Below, one piece after another: positions 13,601 through 25,600 of a stretch of 64,000 nucleotides of DNA. The number at the start of each line of letters is the position of its first letter. The first letter of the stretch is position 1. The stretch is taken from NCBI GenBank assembly GCA_013350335.1, contig CM023534.1, forward strand, positions 14,850,302-14,914,301, read 5' to 3'. A program made the position numbers and the translations under genes. The notes beneath the pieces are model-generated. The model was given only the letters and a program-made list of their open reading frames with translations, did not search any database and had not been told where the DNA came from. Source of the stretch: Chimonanthus salicifolius (taxonomy: Eukaryota > Streptophyta > Magnoliopsida > Laurales > Calycanthaceae).

Positions 13601-16600
13601 TGACCAAAATACCCCTAGTTACAAAATGACTAAAATACCCTCAAATAAACTAAAAAAATACATCAACAAATAAATAATAAAATAAAATATGATAAATCAG
13701 ATGCTCCGAAATGCTCCGCATAAGTGACCTCATGATTTTATAGCGACCCTTAATCTTTGAAGTTTCAAAGAGAAGGTTGAATGATAGATCCACAAAGATT
13801 AAAGGTCAGGTGGTGGATGAGGATGAAGTAGTAATGATCACTAATGTCTATGGTCTGACTGTAGATATTGAAAAGGAAGATTTATGAGAAGAGTCGAAAT
13901 ATTTGAATACTAATTTTTTCTTTTTTTGAAGGATAATATTTGAATACTACTTCAAATGGCCCTTGGTGTGTAGGGGGAGACTTTAATGTGATGAGATCCC
14001 CATCTTAGAGGAGAGGCGGTGGTAGATTCACAAACTTGATGGAAAACTTTTTCGATTGAATCGGTTGATGCCTACTTATAGATTACCCACTTATTTGGGG
14101 GTAACTTCACTGCAAGAGTGACCGACAATGATCAGATTAGATCAGTTTTTGGTCTCAATGGAATGGGATTATTTGTTTAAGGAAGGTTCGCAAGTAAAAT
14201 TAAAGAGACTAGTTTCAGACCAATGGTCAATCCTTCTAAATACATAAGAGGTGGATTGGACCCCCCTAGACCTTTCCATTTTAATAATGCTTGGTTAGAA
14301 GTTACAGACTTTAAGGATAAGGTAAAGGAGTGATGGGATAGTTTTGAGATTGAGGGTTGGGACCAGTTTTCTGTTGTACAAAATGCTGAAACTCCTCAAA
14401 ATTAAAAGCAAGGAGTGGAGTTAGTCGATAGGTCGGTGTTCTGATGAGAACAAGGATCTAATATTAAATGAAATTGAGGGGTGAGAGTCACTAGAAAAGG
14501 AGAGGAATCTAACAGAATTAGAATTGACAGAGAAAAGGAATTACATAGTTAAGTTGTGGGATCATACGAGGGAGGAGGAAATTGAATGTATTGTGCATCT
14601 TTTTATGTAATTTTGGGGGTGCTTCCTCCTTTTTGCCTTTTTTATGGATTGCTAGCAGTTTTGTGCTTGCACCCTTTTAGTTATGTTTCTTTTTTCTTGA
14701 TTAATGAAGTTCATTTTCAAAAAAAATAAATACAAAGTTCTTTCATAGAATAACAAGTTAGAGAAGGACTAATTCCATAAGGTCTTTATTAATAAATGGA
14801 AGGATGGCGGAAGATAAACAAGCCATCAAAGAGGCGGGTAGTAGGCTTGTTCAAGGGCTGAGCATAGGGCGGACTTTCCTCTATCTTAGCCTAGCCCATT
14901 TTGGATAACTAAAGTCCAAGTTGCTTACAGCCTATCAGGCTTTTAAAATTTCAAGGTTAAAACCCAAGCCCATCCATTTGGAGAAGTCCAAAGCCCAAGC
15001 CCACCTGTTTGAGAGCATTAAAAATTTTCAATTGTTCAAATTGAAGACATGAAGAGCTACAAGTAGACCAAATTTCAACCCAAAACTCAATTTCAAGTCA
15101 ACTGATCTTATTGGTCAAAATCACCAAGTGTCCTTAAAAATTACCAAGATAATGATGCCTAGTGACTTTGACCGACTAAGATCAAGAGGCTAATAATTGA
15201 TTTTTGGGTTGAAATTTGATTTGCTTCTAGCTCATGATGTCTATTGTCAATCTCAACATATGATTTTCTAATGAATTACAAAATATTTACACACAAAAAG
15301 AGAATGAACCAAGGGTTCACATAAACACACATTTATGACTAAACGGGCCAAATAGCCCAGCGGGCTTTCACGGGGTTCTTTAAAAGCTCGATCCCTGCCC
15401 TTTTACCTAAATGGGCTAAAAAATTTCGCCCAATCCTTGGCTCTATGAGCTATTACATGTGTTCAAAACCGTCTGCTTATGATGAGTTCAAGCGGGTTTT
15501 GGGCAGAGTTAGAGCTCATGAACAAACCCAAGCAGTAAGGAGGTTCTTTATAGATATTTCTGATTCCTTGCAAAGCAACTCTTTATGAGAGTCTTCAATC
15601 TCATAGATGCCACTACCTATCTCCATCCCCCCATCATCGGCAGCAGATTCTCATCTCCATGCCTTGCATTCATTGGACAGTAGTTTCACTTAGGGATGAC
15701 AACTCTTCCTCCCTTCTCTTTCTCTAGAGTACTAATTGGGTCTTCAGTGCACTATTTTGGTTTTCAAGAAACCCTTGGTGACTATAATAGGCCTCAGGTG
15801 GGTCCTATTCTTTGCCATCATTTCCTAGAACTTGTGTGAGATTTTCTTAGAGGCTACTGTGGTGTTCTCATTGGAAGCAAAGTCATTGGAATCCATTGAG
15901 GTTTCGGCAAAGAAAGCTACAGATCATTCGTGTCAAAGCCCCTTCATCCGCAAGCGTGGCTCTCTTTTTGTCTTGAGCTCCTTTGAGCATCCTTATCATG
16001 AACCGACCTCCAAGTAACATCATCCATGAACCTAGGTTAGCAACTTATTTAGAGATCACTTCATCTTTTACATCCCATCCCATGTTCTTCCCTCATGCGC
16101 GGCATTTTTTTTTTGAAAATTCTCATGTGGGGCATTCAAATCCTAGTATCCCTAGATTAGATCCTTTTCCTGACTCATTGTTGAGGACACATTCTATTGC
16201 CCTTGTTAATGGAAGTAGGCTGGTCTTGGAAGGGGTGAGTTTCAAGAAAATCTCAGAGGAGAAATCCAAATGGTCGGAAAGAGGTTTGAGGAGGTAAAAT
16301 CGAAGGGCGGCGGTAGATGAGATTTAGGCTATGATGATGATGATGATGATGATCAAAGGGGCATTTGATAGGCTAGAAGTAGATAAAGCTCCAAGCCCCA
16401 ATGGTTTTAACAGTTAGATTCATTAAATCTTGTTGGGGGGGTTATGCAAAGAGACTTTTTTTAGGTATTTCAATGAGTTTCACAAGAGAGGAATCATTAA
16501 TAAGGAGCTTAAAAATGCACCAATTACCTTGATTCCAAAAGGGATGGGCCTCTAAGTTAGCTCATTTTAGAGCCATTAGCCTAGGTTGGAGATTTGTATA

Positions 16601-19600
16601 AGTTGCTTGCCAAGGTTTTAGAGTGCTGGCTTAGGTCTATGTTAGGAAATGTTACGGGATAAATCACCAGTCCAAATTCATTGATTCCCTTCTATAGAGA
16701 TGCTAAGAGTCTAAAGGATTCCTAAGATTGGCATACTCTCTTACTAAGAATTGCACTGTGTCAATTGTTCCATGCTGCTTTAATTACTTATAGAAACTCC
16801 TATCTCGCTTTTCTAGTACACGTCTTCCTTATGCAACTAAATAGTCCAAGTAATCAACAGCCAATGATTGTCATTGATATGCTTTATGAGGTAAAAGCAT
16901 ATCTACTAGAGAGGTGTTCAATATTGGCTTTTTGGGCCTTCATCTATTAACCAATGAATGTATTTTGGTATAAACAATTTGTACCATAATTTAAAAACTC
17001 AGTAATGTCTTGGGCAAGTCAGTTCAAGTCGACTCGACTTGACAGGATTCGAGTCAAGTGAGTCGTCAAGTTTTTCCAAGTTTTTTTATTTTTCCAAAAA
17101 CTCAACTGAGTTTCTTAACTCAATGAGATTTCGAGTCAAGTCCGAGTTTCGAGTTATTGATCCCTGATTTGTACAAAAATTGACTCAATTATTTTAGCCA
17201 AAAGCCACAATAATAGGCTTTTATCATTACTAGCATAGTTACCATTGAAAAAAGTAATGAAAGAATCACAAGTAGTTTGTTTTTGAAATGGTGAATATAT
17301 TAATAAGAAGAAAAGCAACAGAGGTGCAAATACAAAAGAAAGAAGCAACAATAAAGACACAAAGAGCCCGACATCCCAATACCCCCTCTTACCCCCCCAA
17401 CACCCCCCCCCCACCCCACCCAAAGAAAAAAAAAAGGAAAAAGGGAAAAAGGACACTTCTGCAAGATTAAGTGCACTCTTTCCAAGTTCGCAAGATATAA
17501 GTCATGGAAATATTCTTGAATTCCTCTAGAGAAGAGGTCCACAAAGAGCATTTGGCAAAAATCAGGATGGTAATAGACTGATAATGTTCTGCCAGATTTC
17601 ACAAAAATCTATTATTACGTTCCCACCAAAGACTCCAACATATGGCAAAGAAGACAAGGCGCCATAAAGAGGAGCACAAGAATCACAAGTTATTGTGTAC
17701 ATATTAAAAGATACTAGAATCTTGTGGGCATCAAAAGTAGGTCAATAGTGATGAATGATGGGTATATGAGGGTATTTTGGTTACTAATGAACAATGTGTG
17801 TTACAATTAGGGGTTTGTGTCTATTAATGAGAACATTTTACTTTTAGCAGGTCTAAAACTTTGGTAGGGTACCAGGTAGGGTTAGGGCAATCTGATAATT
17901 TAAACACAAGACGACATAGATTTTTACGCTTTGATGATTCATCAATGAAACAACAACAAATATTAAAATGATTTAAAGCTTTTCAGAAATAAAGTGTGTT
18001 TAAGGTAGTTCAGTTGGCTTAAACTTCTAGGATTAGACTAGAGGTCTTGGGTTCAACTCCTCCCGAACAAGAATAAGATTTTGATTCTGTCAACCATTTT
18101 TCACTATGCATCGTTACCTTTTAGTAGTGTCAAAGCAAGTACTTCAAATAGCGATGTAGCCATCAAGGAGAACAAGACAAAGACCTGCATAATCACAATG
18201 AATATTAATGGTTAATCAGCTAGCACTAGTATAAAAAGAAAAAGAAAAATTAGCCATAACATAATTGCAGAGAATTTTATCTATTTAGCAAAAAGATGGA
18301 GACCCATTCAATCATGCAAATGGGGCCATTTAGAAATTGGAAATATAAAAATAGGCTGAGATACTGTTTTTCTTCCTTTTCGCCATTGAACTGTTACCAG
18401 CACTAATGTTAAAATATAGGGTAATCTGCATATAGGTCCCTATGCTTTAAACTAATTGCAAACACATCCCTAGGTTCTCAATAGTGTAATTGTATGTCCT
18501 AACATTTGAAAGTCATTTGCAATTGAGCCCTTGTGCCAATACATGAGTGATGCTCAGTAATAATCCAATATTGACCGTTATAGGCCCACTTGTGATAATG
18601 CCAGTATAAGGGGAGGAGTGAGGCACTTGGACATCTAGCAAACATGGAAAGGATTAAGTGTAATTAGATCCTTATTTCATCCTACCTTGATTTTAGTCTA
18701 TAAAAAATTAAGTTTTATAAACCAATGATAGTTATAGTCCATCTAACAAGGCTAAGATAGCAAAACTAAGGAAAAAACTTAATCAAGCACCTAGCCATGT
18801 TGTCTTCTATATGTCCCATACACTTTCAACAAATTGGCATCAGCCCAAGTGGGCTTGGTAAAAGTATTGATGATCGTATTGAAACACTACTCATGCAATA
18901 GCATTATAGGGATATAATTGCAAGCAATCCTCAAATGTTAAGGATGAAATTACAATAATTGGAAATGCTGGGATCTTTTTACAATCAGCCCACTGTAAAG
19001 GGGCCTGAATACAAATTACCCTAAAATATATTGGAAATTACAACTTAGGCCTACATTGCCACTTACCAAGTATTTATTGGACCCAATCTGTCTCTCAAAC
19101 AATCTGAAGTAATAAAGCAGATATAATCCGAACATCAGTTCTGGCGTAGATGAGAAAGTAAATATAGATGCAATTAACCTCCAAAGCTGAAGCTTTCTGA
19201 AAATATCCTGCCAATGTAACTATTAATTTTAGCAAAGCTTTCATCATTCGTAAATAGATAGAAATGGTATCCTGGAACCTGTCAAAGCAAGGTGGAAAAT
19301 TTTCTTGCTACTCCAGAATGACTTCTATGACATTTCCAAATGATATATTAAGAAGTATTTCCAATAAAATAATCACATAATACAAAATAGACAAAAAGAA
19401 TACACTAATATGCATGTCCATCCTATAAATCCAAATAAAGGTCTACATTAACGTTATATGCAGAACTTCAAGGCTTTCCACAACACCAAATGTACATATG
19501 TTCACACCACAACCACGTCGTCCATCATGTGTAATCCAACAATAGATTTTCAATCATCAAGAGGACACAATATTGTGCTACCATCTATGAAATTAGATTA

Positions 19601-22600
19601 TTACTGAATTCCATGAAACCAAAAGCAAACATTCTTTTGAACAATGACAAAAATATTAGAGAAAGACTATAAAGACTAAGAAAACTAATTAGGGTTTGAG
19701 AGGAGTGTAAACAAACTCAAAAGAAGAAACAACACAAAATTCATTAAAGTATCAAATCATCCCCTCTCTCGCAGGGTAATCTGCTTCAGAATTTGGCAAT
19801 CAAGGAATATGGAAATCGGGCCTTGACCTCTAAATATAGCTGCAAAAGGCAAACACTTTAAACACTTCCGACAACATAAAAAAATATTGTGGCTTATTTC
19901 AAAGTATGGAAAAGACTTGGCCCTTTTGTTTTTTTCTAGTGAAGCAAACATTGTGGAACTTCTTTCAAATTTTCCAAATTTAAAGTTGTTAAACATGAAG
20001 TTCTTAAAGATCCTTAAAAAAGTCATCCTCGACCTTATATCTATATCCACTCTATAAGACAGAGAGACAACCCAAGACAAACAAAAGTCCACAAAAACCT
20101 CTATTCCAATGTGATGCAGGGCAAAGGATAGGGTAACCCTAAATGCCTAAATGTAACCCCTAAAGATTAAAAGGGATGAAAATAATGCATCCTAACGCTA
20201 AAATAGGCTGAAATTAAATAATCAAATAATATATGCAATTAATTAATCTAAATTTGGCACAAATAAACATGCAAATTCCAAAAAATATAATGCTAATGTG
20301 CTTAGGGTCTATTAAATCGGTAAATGGTAAAAGGTTTGATATAAATGTGTTTAATGGGATATGGTCTGAGGTAATAAAATAAACAAAAGGGTAAGTAAGG
20401 GCTGGCTGGAAATAAGAAAGGGTCGAAAGATAAGGAAAGGAGGGATTGAAAGATACGGCAGCAAGGAATGGGTTTAGGTGGTCGCCGCAAGCAAGGATAG
20501 GGATTAACGGAGGCCAAGAGGAGTGGATTTGACGGTAGCAAAGGCTGTATGGGAACTTGGAGAGATCTTTTGGGATTGTAAAGGAAGGACAAGAACAAAA
20601 GGGGAAGTAGTAGGGGTTTTCGGCATGGGAAAGAGGGCTTATGGAAGGTTCGGCTGCAAGGCTATGAAGAAAACGAAAATAGGGAGAGGGGAAAGAAGAA
20701 AGATGAAGATAGGAGAGAAGAGTACCTGGCTTCACGCCCTCTTGGATTCCACCAACAATCACCGTCGCACCATGAGAGGTATTTGCGAAAATCTCAAAAT
20801 CTTATTCATTAATCTGTCTTTGCCTCAAGGAGGCTACAACTTATATATAACTCTTCCTTTCTTAAAATAAAACATTAACTAAATAAAGCAATAAACAAAA
20901 TAGAAACTAACTAAAACCAACCTAAAAGAAAAATTAAATACAGCAACTACTAATTATGGAAAGCAACTACTAGTTATGGAATCTACAATATATGCTCCGC
21001 ATCACAATGTTTATCCATTGTACAAGCCTTGCTTCTCTATCTGATGCTTGGTGCCAAAAAAGAAAAGAGGAAAAAATTATCGCATTTGATCTCCTAACAT
21101 GGCATATAGAAACACCCATTAATCTACAAAGATCTCTAAGTTCACTTGCTAGCTAAAGTACCCTCTATGGTGGCTTCCTCTTCTCTACTGCCCAGGAAAT
21201 TGCATTCAAAAGTCCACCTAACTAAATAATTTCTCGCTAAACCTTCCTTTGAACTCCAACAAAACCTCCCTAATTGCCATAAGCTCTACTTCCTTGGATT
21301 CTCTCTTTTGTCAGATCCAAAAAGAAACTGAGCACACTGCCTCTATCATCTTGCAGTAATCCAATGCCAGTTGGACGGGTTACCTTCTAATCACTCCCTC
21401 CACATTAAACTTAAATGAGGCCCATGGTGGTCTTCTCTGACTACCTATACCTTTTCTTCTCACATTTCTCCTCCTAAAGATGACCCGCACCTCCTAAACA
21501 TGCCCCCATTCCTGATGAAGATCTGAAAAGTAAAGCCTCAATTGCAATTCAAACATTTCTTTTGAAGTTTCTACCTTTCCCTCAAAAACCTTTTTGTTCA
21601 CTTGAATGAATTATCTTCACAATTCCTTAGCACTCCCACAGAGACTGTTTTATCCATGAACATCCCAACAGGGCCAAGAAAACATCCACACTGAAGCTGA
21701 AAAAGAACATGTAACTGACAGACAATCCATTGTTTCCTCTTCCAAACTGAACATTGATATATTGGTGGCAGTCACTGTTTTAAAAAAAAAAAAACACATT
21801 ACTAAAAAATGATCCATTCTCAAAAAATCTTCTAGAAACTTAGATACCTCATCACCAATAGAGGCTTCCCCTCATCCCATTGGCCAACAAATGAAGATTT
21901 AGATGTCTCAGCCAAAAGAGTTGGTAGATTTAGCAGTGTTCATCATCCCGAACCCGAACCTGAATCGAACCCAACCCAAAACCCACTTGAACCCAGCCTA
22001 AAAAAGGGTTTGAACATTTACCTAAGCCAGTCAAGCTGGGCTCAGCTGTAACACTTCGGAATTCCATGTTATCAATATTTACGGAATTTGCCATTTTAAT
22101 TGTGAATAAACGGATATGAACCTTAGATGGGTAACGTGTTGGGTCAATGGCCCAATTAGGACCCAACGGTTATGGTATAAGGTTCAATTTAAGTAAATGG
22201 GTAAGGTACATTTAATTGGGTCAATGTTGCTATTTGGGGTCAAAGTGCCCAATTGGGACCCAATGGGTCATGGTTAACTTGGTTGACCACCAAGTAAGCT
22301 CAAACCTAATTAAATGGGGATGAATTAAAATGGTAATGCAATATATCTATAAATAAGGGATTTAGATTAAGTGGCATGCGCATAGGGGGAACATGGAAAG
22401 ATTTTAGGAATGGGATATTGTGCATACGGATATTGATTAGATTTTAGGAGTTATGGTCGCACAAGGTTTGTCCAAAATGGGCCACACGTCTAGATGAATT
22501 GGATTAGGCAATGACATCTAATTGCCTAATCCAAATAAAGAAGATTTCTAAAGTTAAATGTAGGTGGCTTGGCCATGTATGTGAGATATGCGCATCCATG

Positions 22601-25600
22601 AAGATGTGTTATCTGTAAAAGGGGTCCTTTCCCTTGTTAAAAACGGCACTAGACAATTGCTAAATTGAAGGGATCTTGGCATCTTCTAATTAGGACCGAG
22701 TGGAAGTTTTATAAAAGAAAGACACAAGAGGGGCGCACGGCATACACAATCAAGGGAGGGTTGAAGTTGGGTGCTCTGGCAAGAAGGTGTTCTCGGCAGT
22801 GTGCAGAGAAGAAGAGGGCAACCAGCTGTGTGAAAGATCAAGTAGACAGAGGCTAAGGAAGAAAAGGATCGGAAGAACAAGTCGGAGCGAAGGAAAACCG
22901 GAGGAGTCGCGGAACCCGTAAGTATTTTGATAATTTTTGTTTAAAAATAAGGAACCATAGGGTTCGGCCATGGTGTATGGCCGAACCCCATGGAAGAAGA
23001 TTAAGCGATGAATATGGTATTGTAATGGAAAGAATGAACCATAGGGTTCGGCCATGCACGAAGGTCATTGGTTATTTTTATGGGTTGGAAACCATGGAAG
23101 GAATATCAATGTTTTTAAAAGGGTTTAAATGGAAGGTTGTTGGTAAAGAACCTTAGACCATGGGTTCGGCCAAGGGGTATGGCCGAACCCCATAAAGAAT
23201 TATGGAATTATATTCATACAGTTAGATCATGGAAATGATGGCAAAGTTGTAAATATAAGCTAAAATGAAAGACCATGGGTTCGGGGATGGTGTATGGCTG
23301 AACCCCATGAGGTCTTCTTATGGAATTAAGTTGTTAACAATGTTAAACAATTGAGGTATGGGTGATTACCTAAGGAAAGAAGTGATGGCCAAAGGGATGA
23401 AACTAAAGGACCATGGGTTCGGCCATGGTGTATGGCTAAACCCCATGGGTAGTGTTTTTGAATCTAAGTTGGCATGAAGCAATTTTATGGATATTATGTC
23501 TATGTATATTTTAAATGAATGGATGATTAAATGGAGGATTCAATTATATACCTATGTTTATGGACCTATGTGTTAACCTAAACATGAGGTGATGAAGGAA
23601 ATGGCAAAAAGGTAAATAGGTGAAAATGATGGATACCATGGCCAAACCCCATGAACTATTTGATGGATCATGTGTTTGGATTAAAGAACTATGTATGGAT
23701 CATTTTTGGAACATAAGCTTTATGAAAATAAGCAAGGTAAATAGCCAAGGATAGAATAATGGCAAGGATGTAATTAAGTGAAAATAATGGACCATGGGTT
23801 CGGGCCATGGTGTATGGCCGAACCCCATGAGGAATGTTTTTTATAGACTTAGACATTATTGTAAATCAAATGGGACATGGTTTTAATTGATTAATATATT
23901 ATAAGGTAACGGGACCTCACAAAGTGTGTACGATCGTGAGTGGTTACCGGACGAAAGCGCAAGGACACATTAGTGGTCTTTGGTAGAATTCCAGCTCTTT
24001 GAAACCATGGGTTTATATACAATGTTTTTATCTTATTTTGATGAATTTACGTTGTAAAAGATATGTTTCAATTGTGAAGTTTTAATGCTATGTTTACAAT
24101 ATAAAATAGCATGTGTTTCATTAGCATCTCATGAATGGCATGGGGTGAAGGATATGTAACCGGATGGGCCACACTCTGTCAGGGCGTCCGAAAAACCTAT
24201 GTGGGATACCTTGATGTGCATTTCCATCAAGAAGAAACCGGAGGGGCCACACTCCGTCGGGGCGTCCGAAAGACCTATGTGGGAGTACTTATATGTACTT
24301 GTGATGGGTGAGACTCATTGCATTTGACATCATGACATGGCATGGTTTATATGGTTTTTGACATTATGATATTATTATATATGTTTTGTACTAACCATGT
24401 GTTAGCCCTAAATGGAATACCTACTGGGCTCGTTGTTCTAACGCCCTACTTCTACCCTACTAGATGATACAGGAAATGAGGGGAACAATGAACGCGAAAA
24501 GGGCCAAGCATAGGAGCTTGCATGCTTTTAGTTTATATTTTGATTAAGTTACTTATGTACTTGTAATTTGAGTAACTGGACTTCGGACATGTAATAATTT
24601 AGATAATTTGCTATGGTTGGATGTTTATTTGGATAATTATGTTATGTTAATTATGATTAAGGACTTGACATACTTTGCTATCTAAAATGGAATAGAACTA
24701 GGTTCTATTATAATTCCACTGTTATGATTTTAATTCCGCATGTTTATATTATTATGTGTGAACCGTTTTCATGAACTTAGTCCATGCACACATAGGGTTG
24801 GCCAGTTAATAGTCGGATTTTAGAAGTTCGGACTTAGCTCGCATCGCGACGTCCCCCTCTCTATCACTCTTTTAAAAAAATAGACTCTGATTTACGGAAA
24901 GCGAGTGAAAAAGGGCTGGGCGTTACACGGGCTATTTTCCTAAGCCCATTTAGCTAAACGGATGGGCTCATGCTTTTCCATAGAGCCAATCGAGACCCAT
25001 TGGGCTTTTCTTTAGCCCATTAAATTTTTAGTAGTAACTTAGTTATACTCATGTATTTACACTTATACTATATACATTATATACCATATATAAGGTAACT
25101 AACCCAACCTCTAACCACAATCCCTAGTTTCCTACTCCACGTAAACTCTAACCCTAAATCCCATTTCCCTTCTTTGCAGAAACTAATAGGAAAAAAACCC
25201 CTAGATTTGATGAAATGTGCTTTCTCTTCTCCCCTCTTTATTCAAATCTTCCCTCTTTCTTTTTCCTTTCAACAATGATGACAAAGTGTTTAATCAAATG
25301 TGCTTTCTCTTTCTCTTGAGTGATGAATGGCTCTATCTTTCTCTTTCAAACGACAAATAGAAGCATTGTCAAGCACTATCTTTCTCTCTCGAGCTATGAA
25401 TAGAGGTATAGATCAAGTTCTCTCTCTCTCTCATCAACGGTTGATAGTCGCTGGCCACTGATTGCCTTCTTCATATCTCTCCTTCCCTCTCTCATCGACG
25501 GTCAATGGCCACCAATCGCTTTCTTCATCTCTCTCTCTCTCTCTCATTGACGGTCGACGGTCGTCAACCACCATTCACCTTCTTTGCCTCTCTCTCTCTC

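Larger units (their letters stand above)
8300..16690 (+). mobile_element. Decayed L1-type LINE split by later insertions
   Basis: Fragments on the plus strand read in order as a plant L1-like element. An endonuclease-like start lies near 12440-12590 ([15 protein letters not shown], then a stop). More endonuclease follows at 13740-14010 (TNVYG, then [10 protein letters not shown]), 14080-14230 and 14400-14590. The reverse-transcriptase lead (KFFHR, then [12 protein letters not shown]) is at 14735-14850. RT finger motifs (ISEEKSKW, then [10 protein letters not shown], then [11 protein letters not shown]) are at 16235-16680. Every segment has stops and frameshifts, so it is dead. The gaps are filled by the LTR element 9428-12111, the LTR 12596-13723, a LINE tail near 14595-14730 and a TIR element near 14844-15529. 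The left limit, with a possible ORF1 at 8300-9427, is uncertain. It lies in intron 4, antisense to the UBAC2-like gene. Confidence 0.75.

Noticed and set aside
18000..18062. A possible tRNA gene (box A and box B)
   Set aside because: No acceptor stem or anticodon arm can be formed; it fits a tRNA-derived SINE.
20214..20762. 182-codon minus-strand frame
   Set aside because: It lies wholly inside the solo LTR at 20112-21004 and has no domain; it is a chance frame in LTR DNA.
22750..23068. Minus-strand frames with a repeated [11 protein letters not shown] phrase
   Set aside because: The repetition comes from the palindromic array in the LTR, not from a protein repeat.
22956..23832. A CRISPR-like array of spaced repeats
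   Set aside because: Eukaryotic LTR context, irregular spacing, diverged repeats and no cas genes; the palindromes belong to a retrotransposon LTR.
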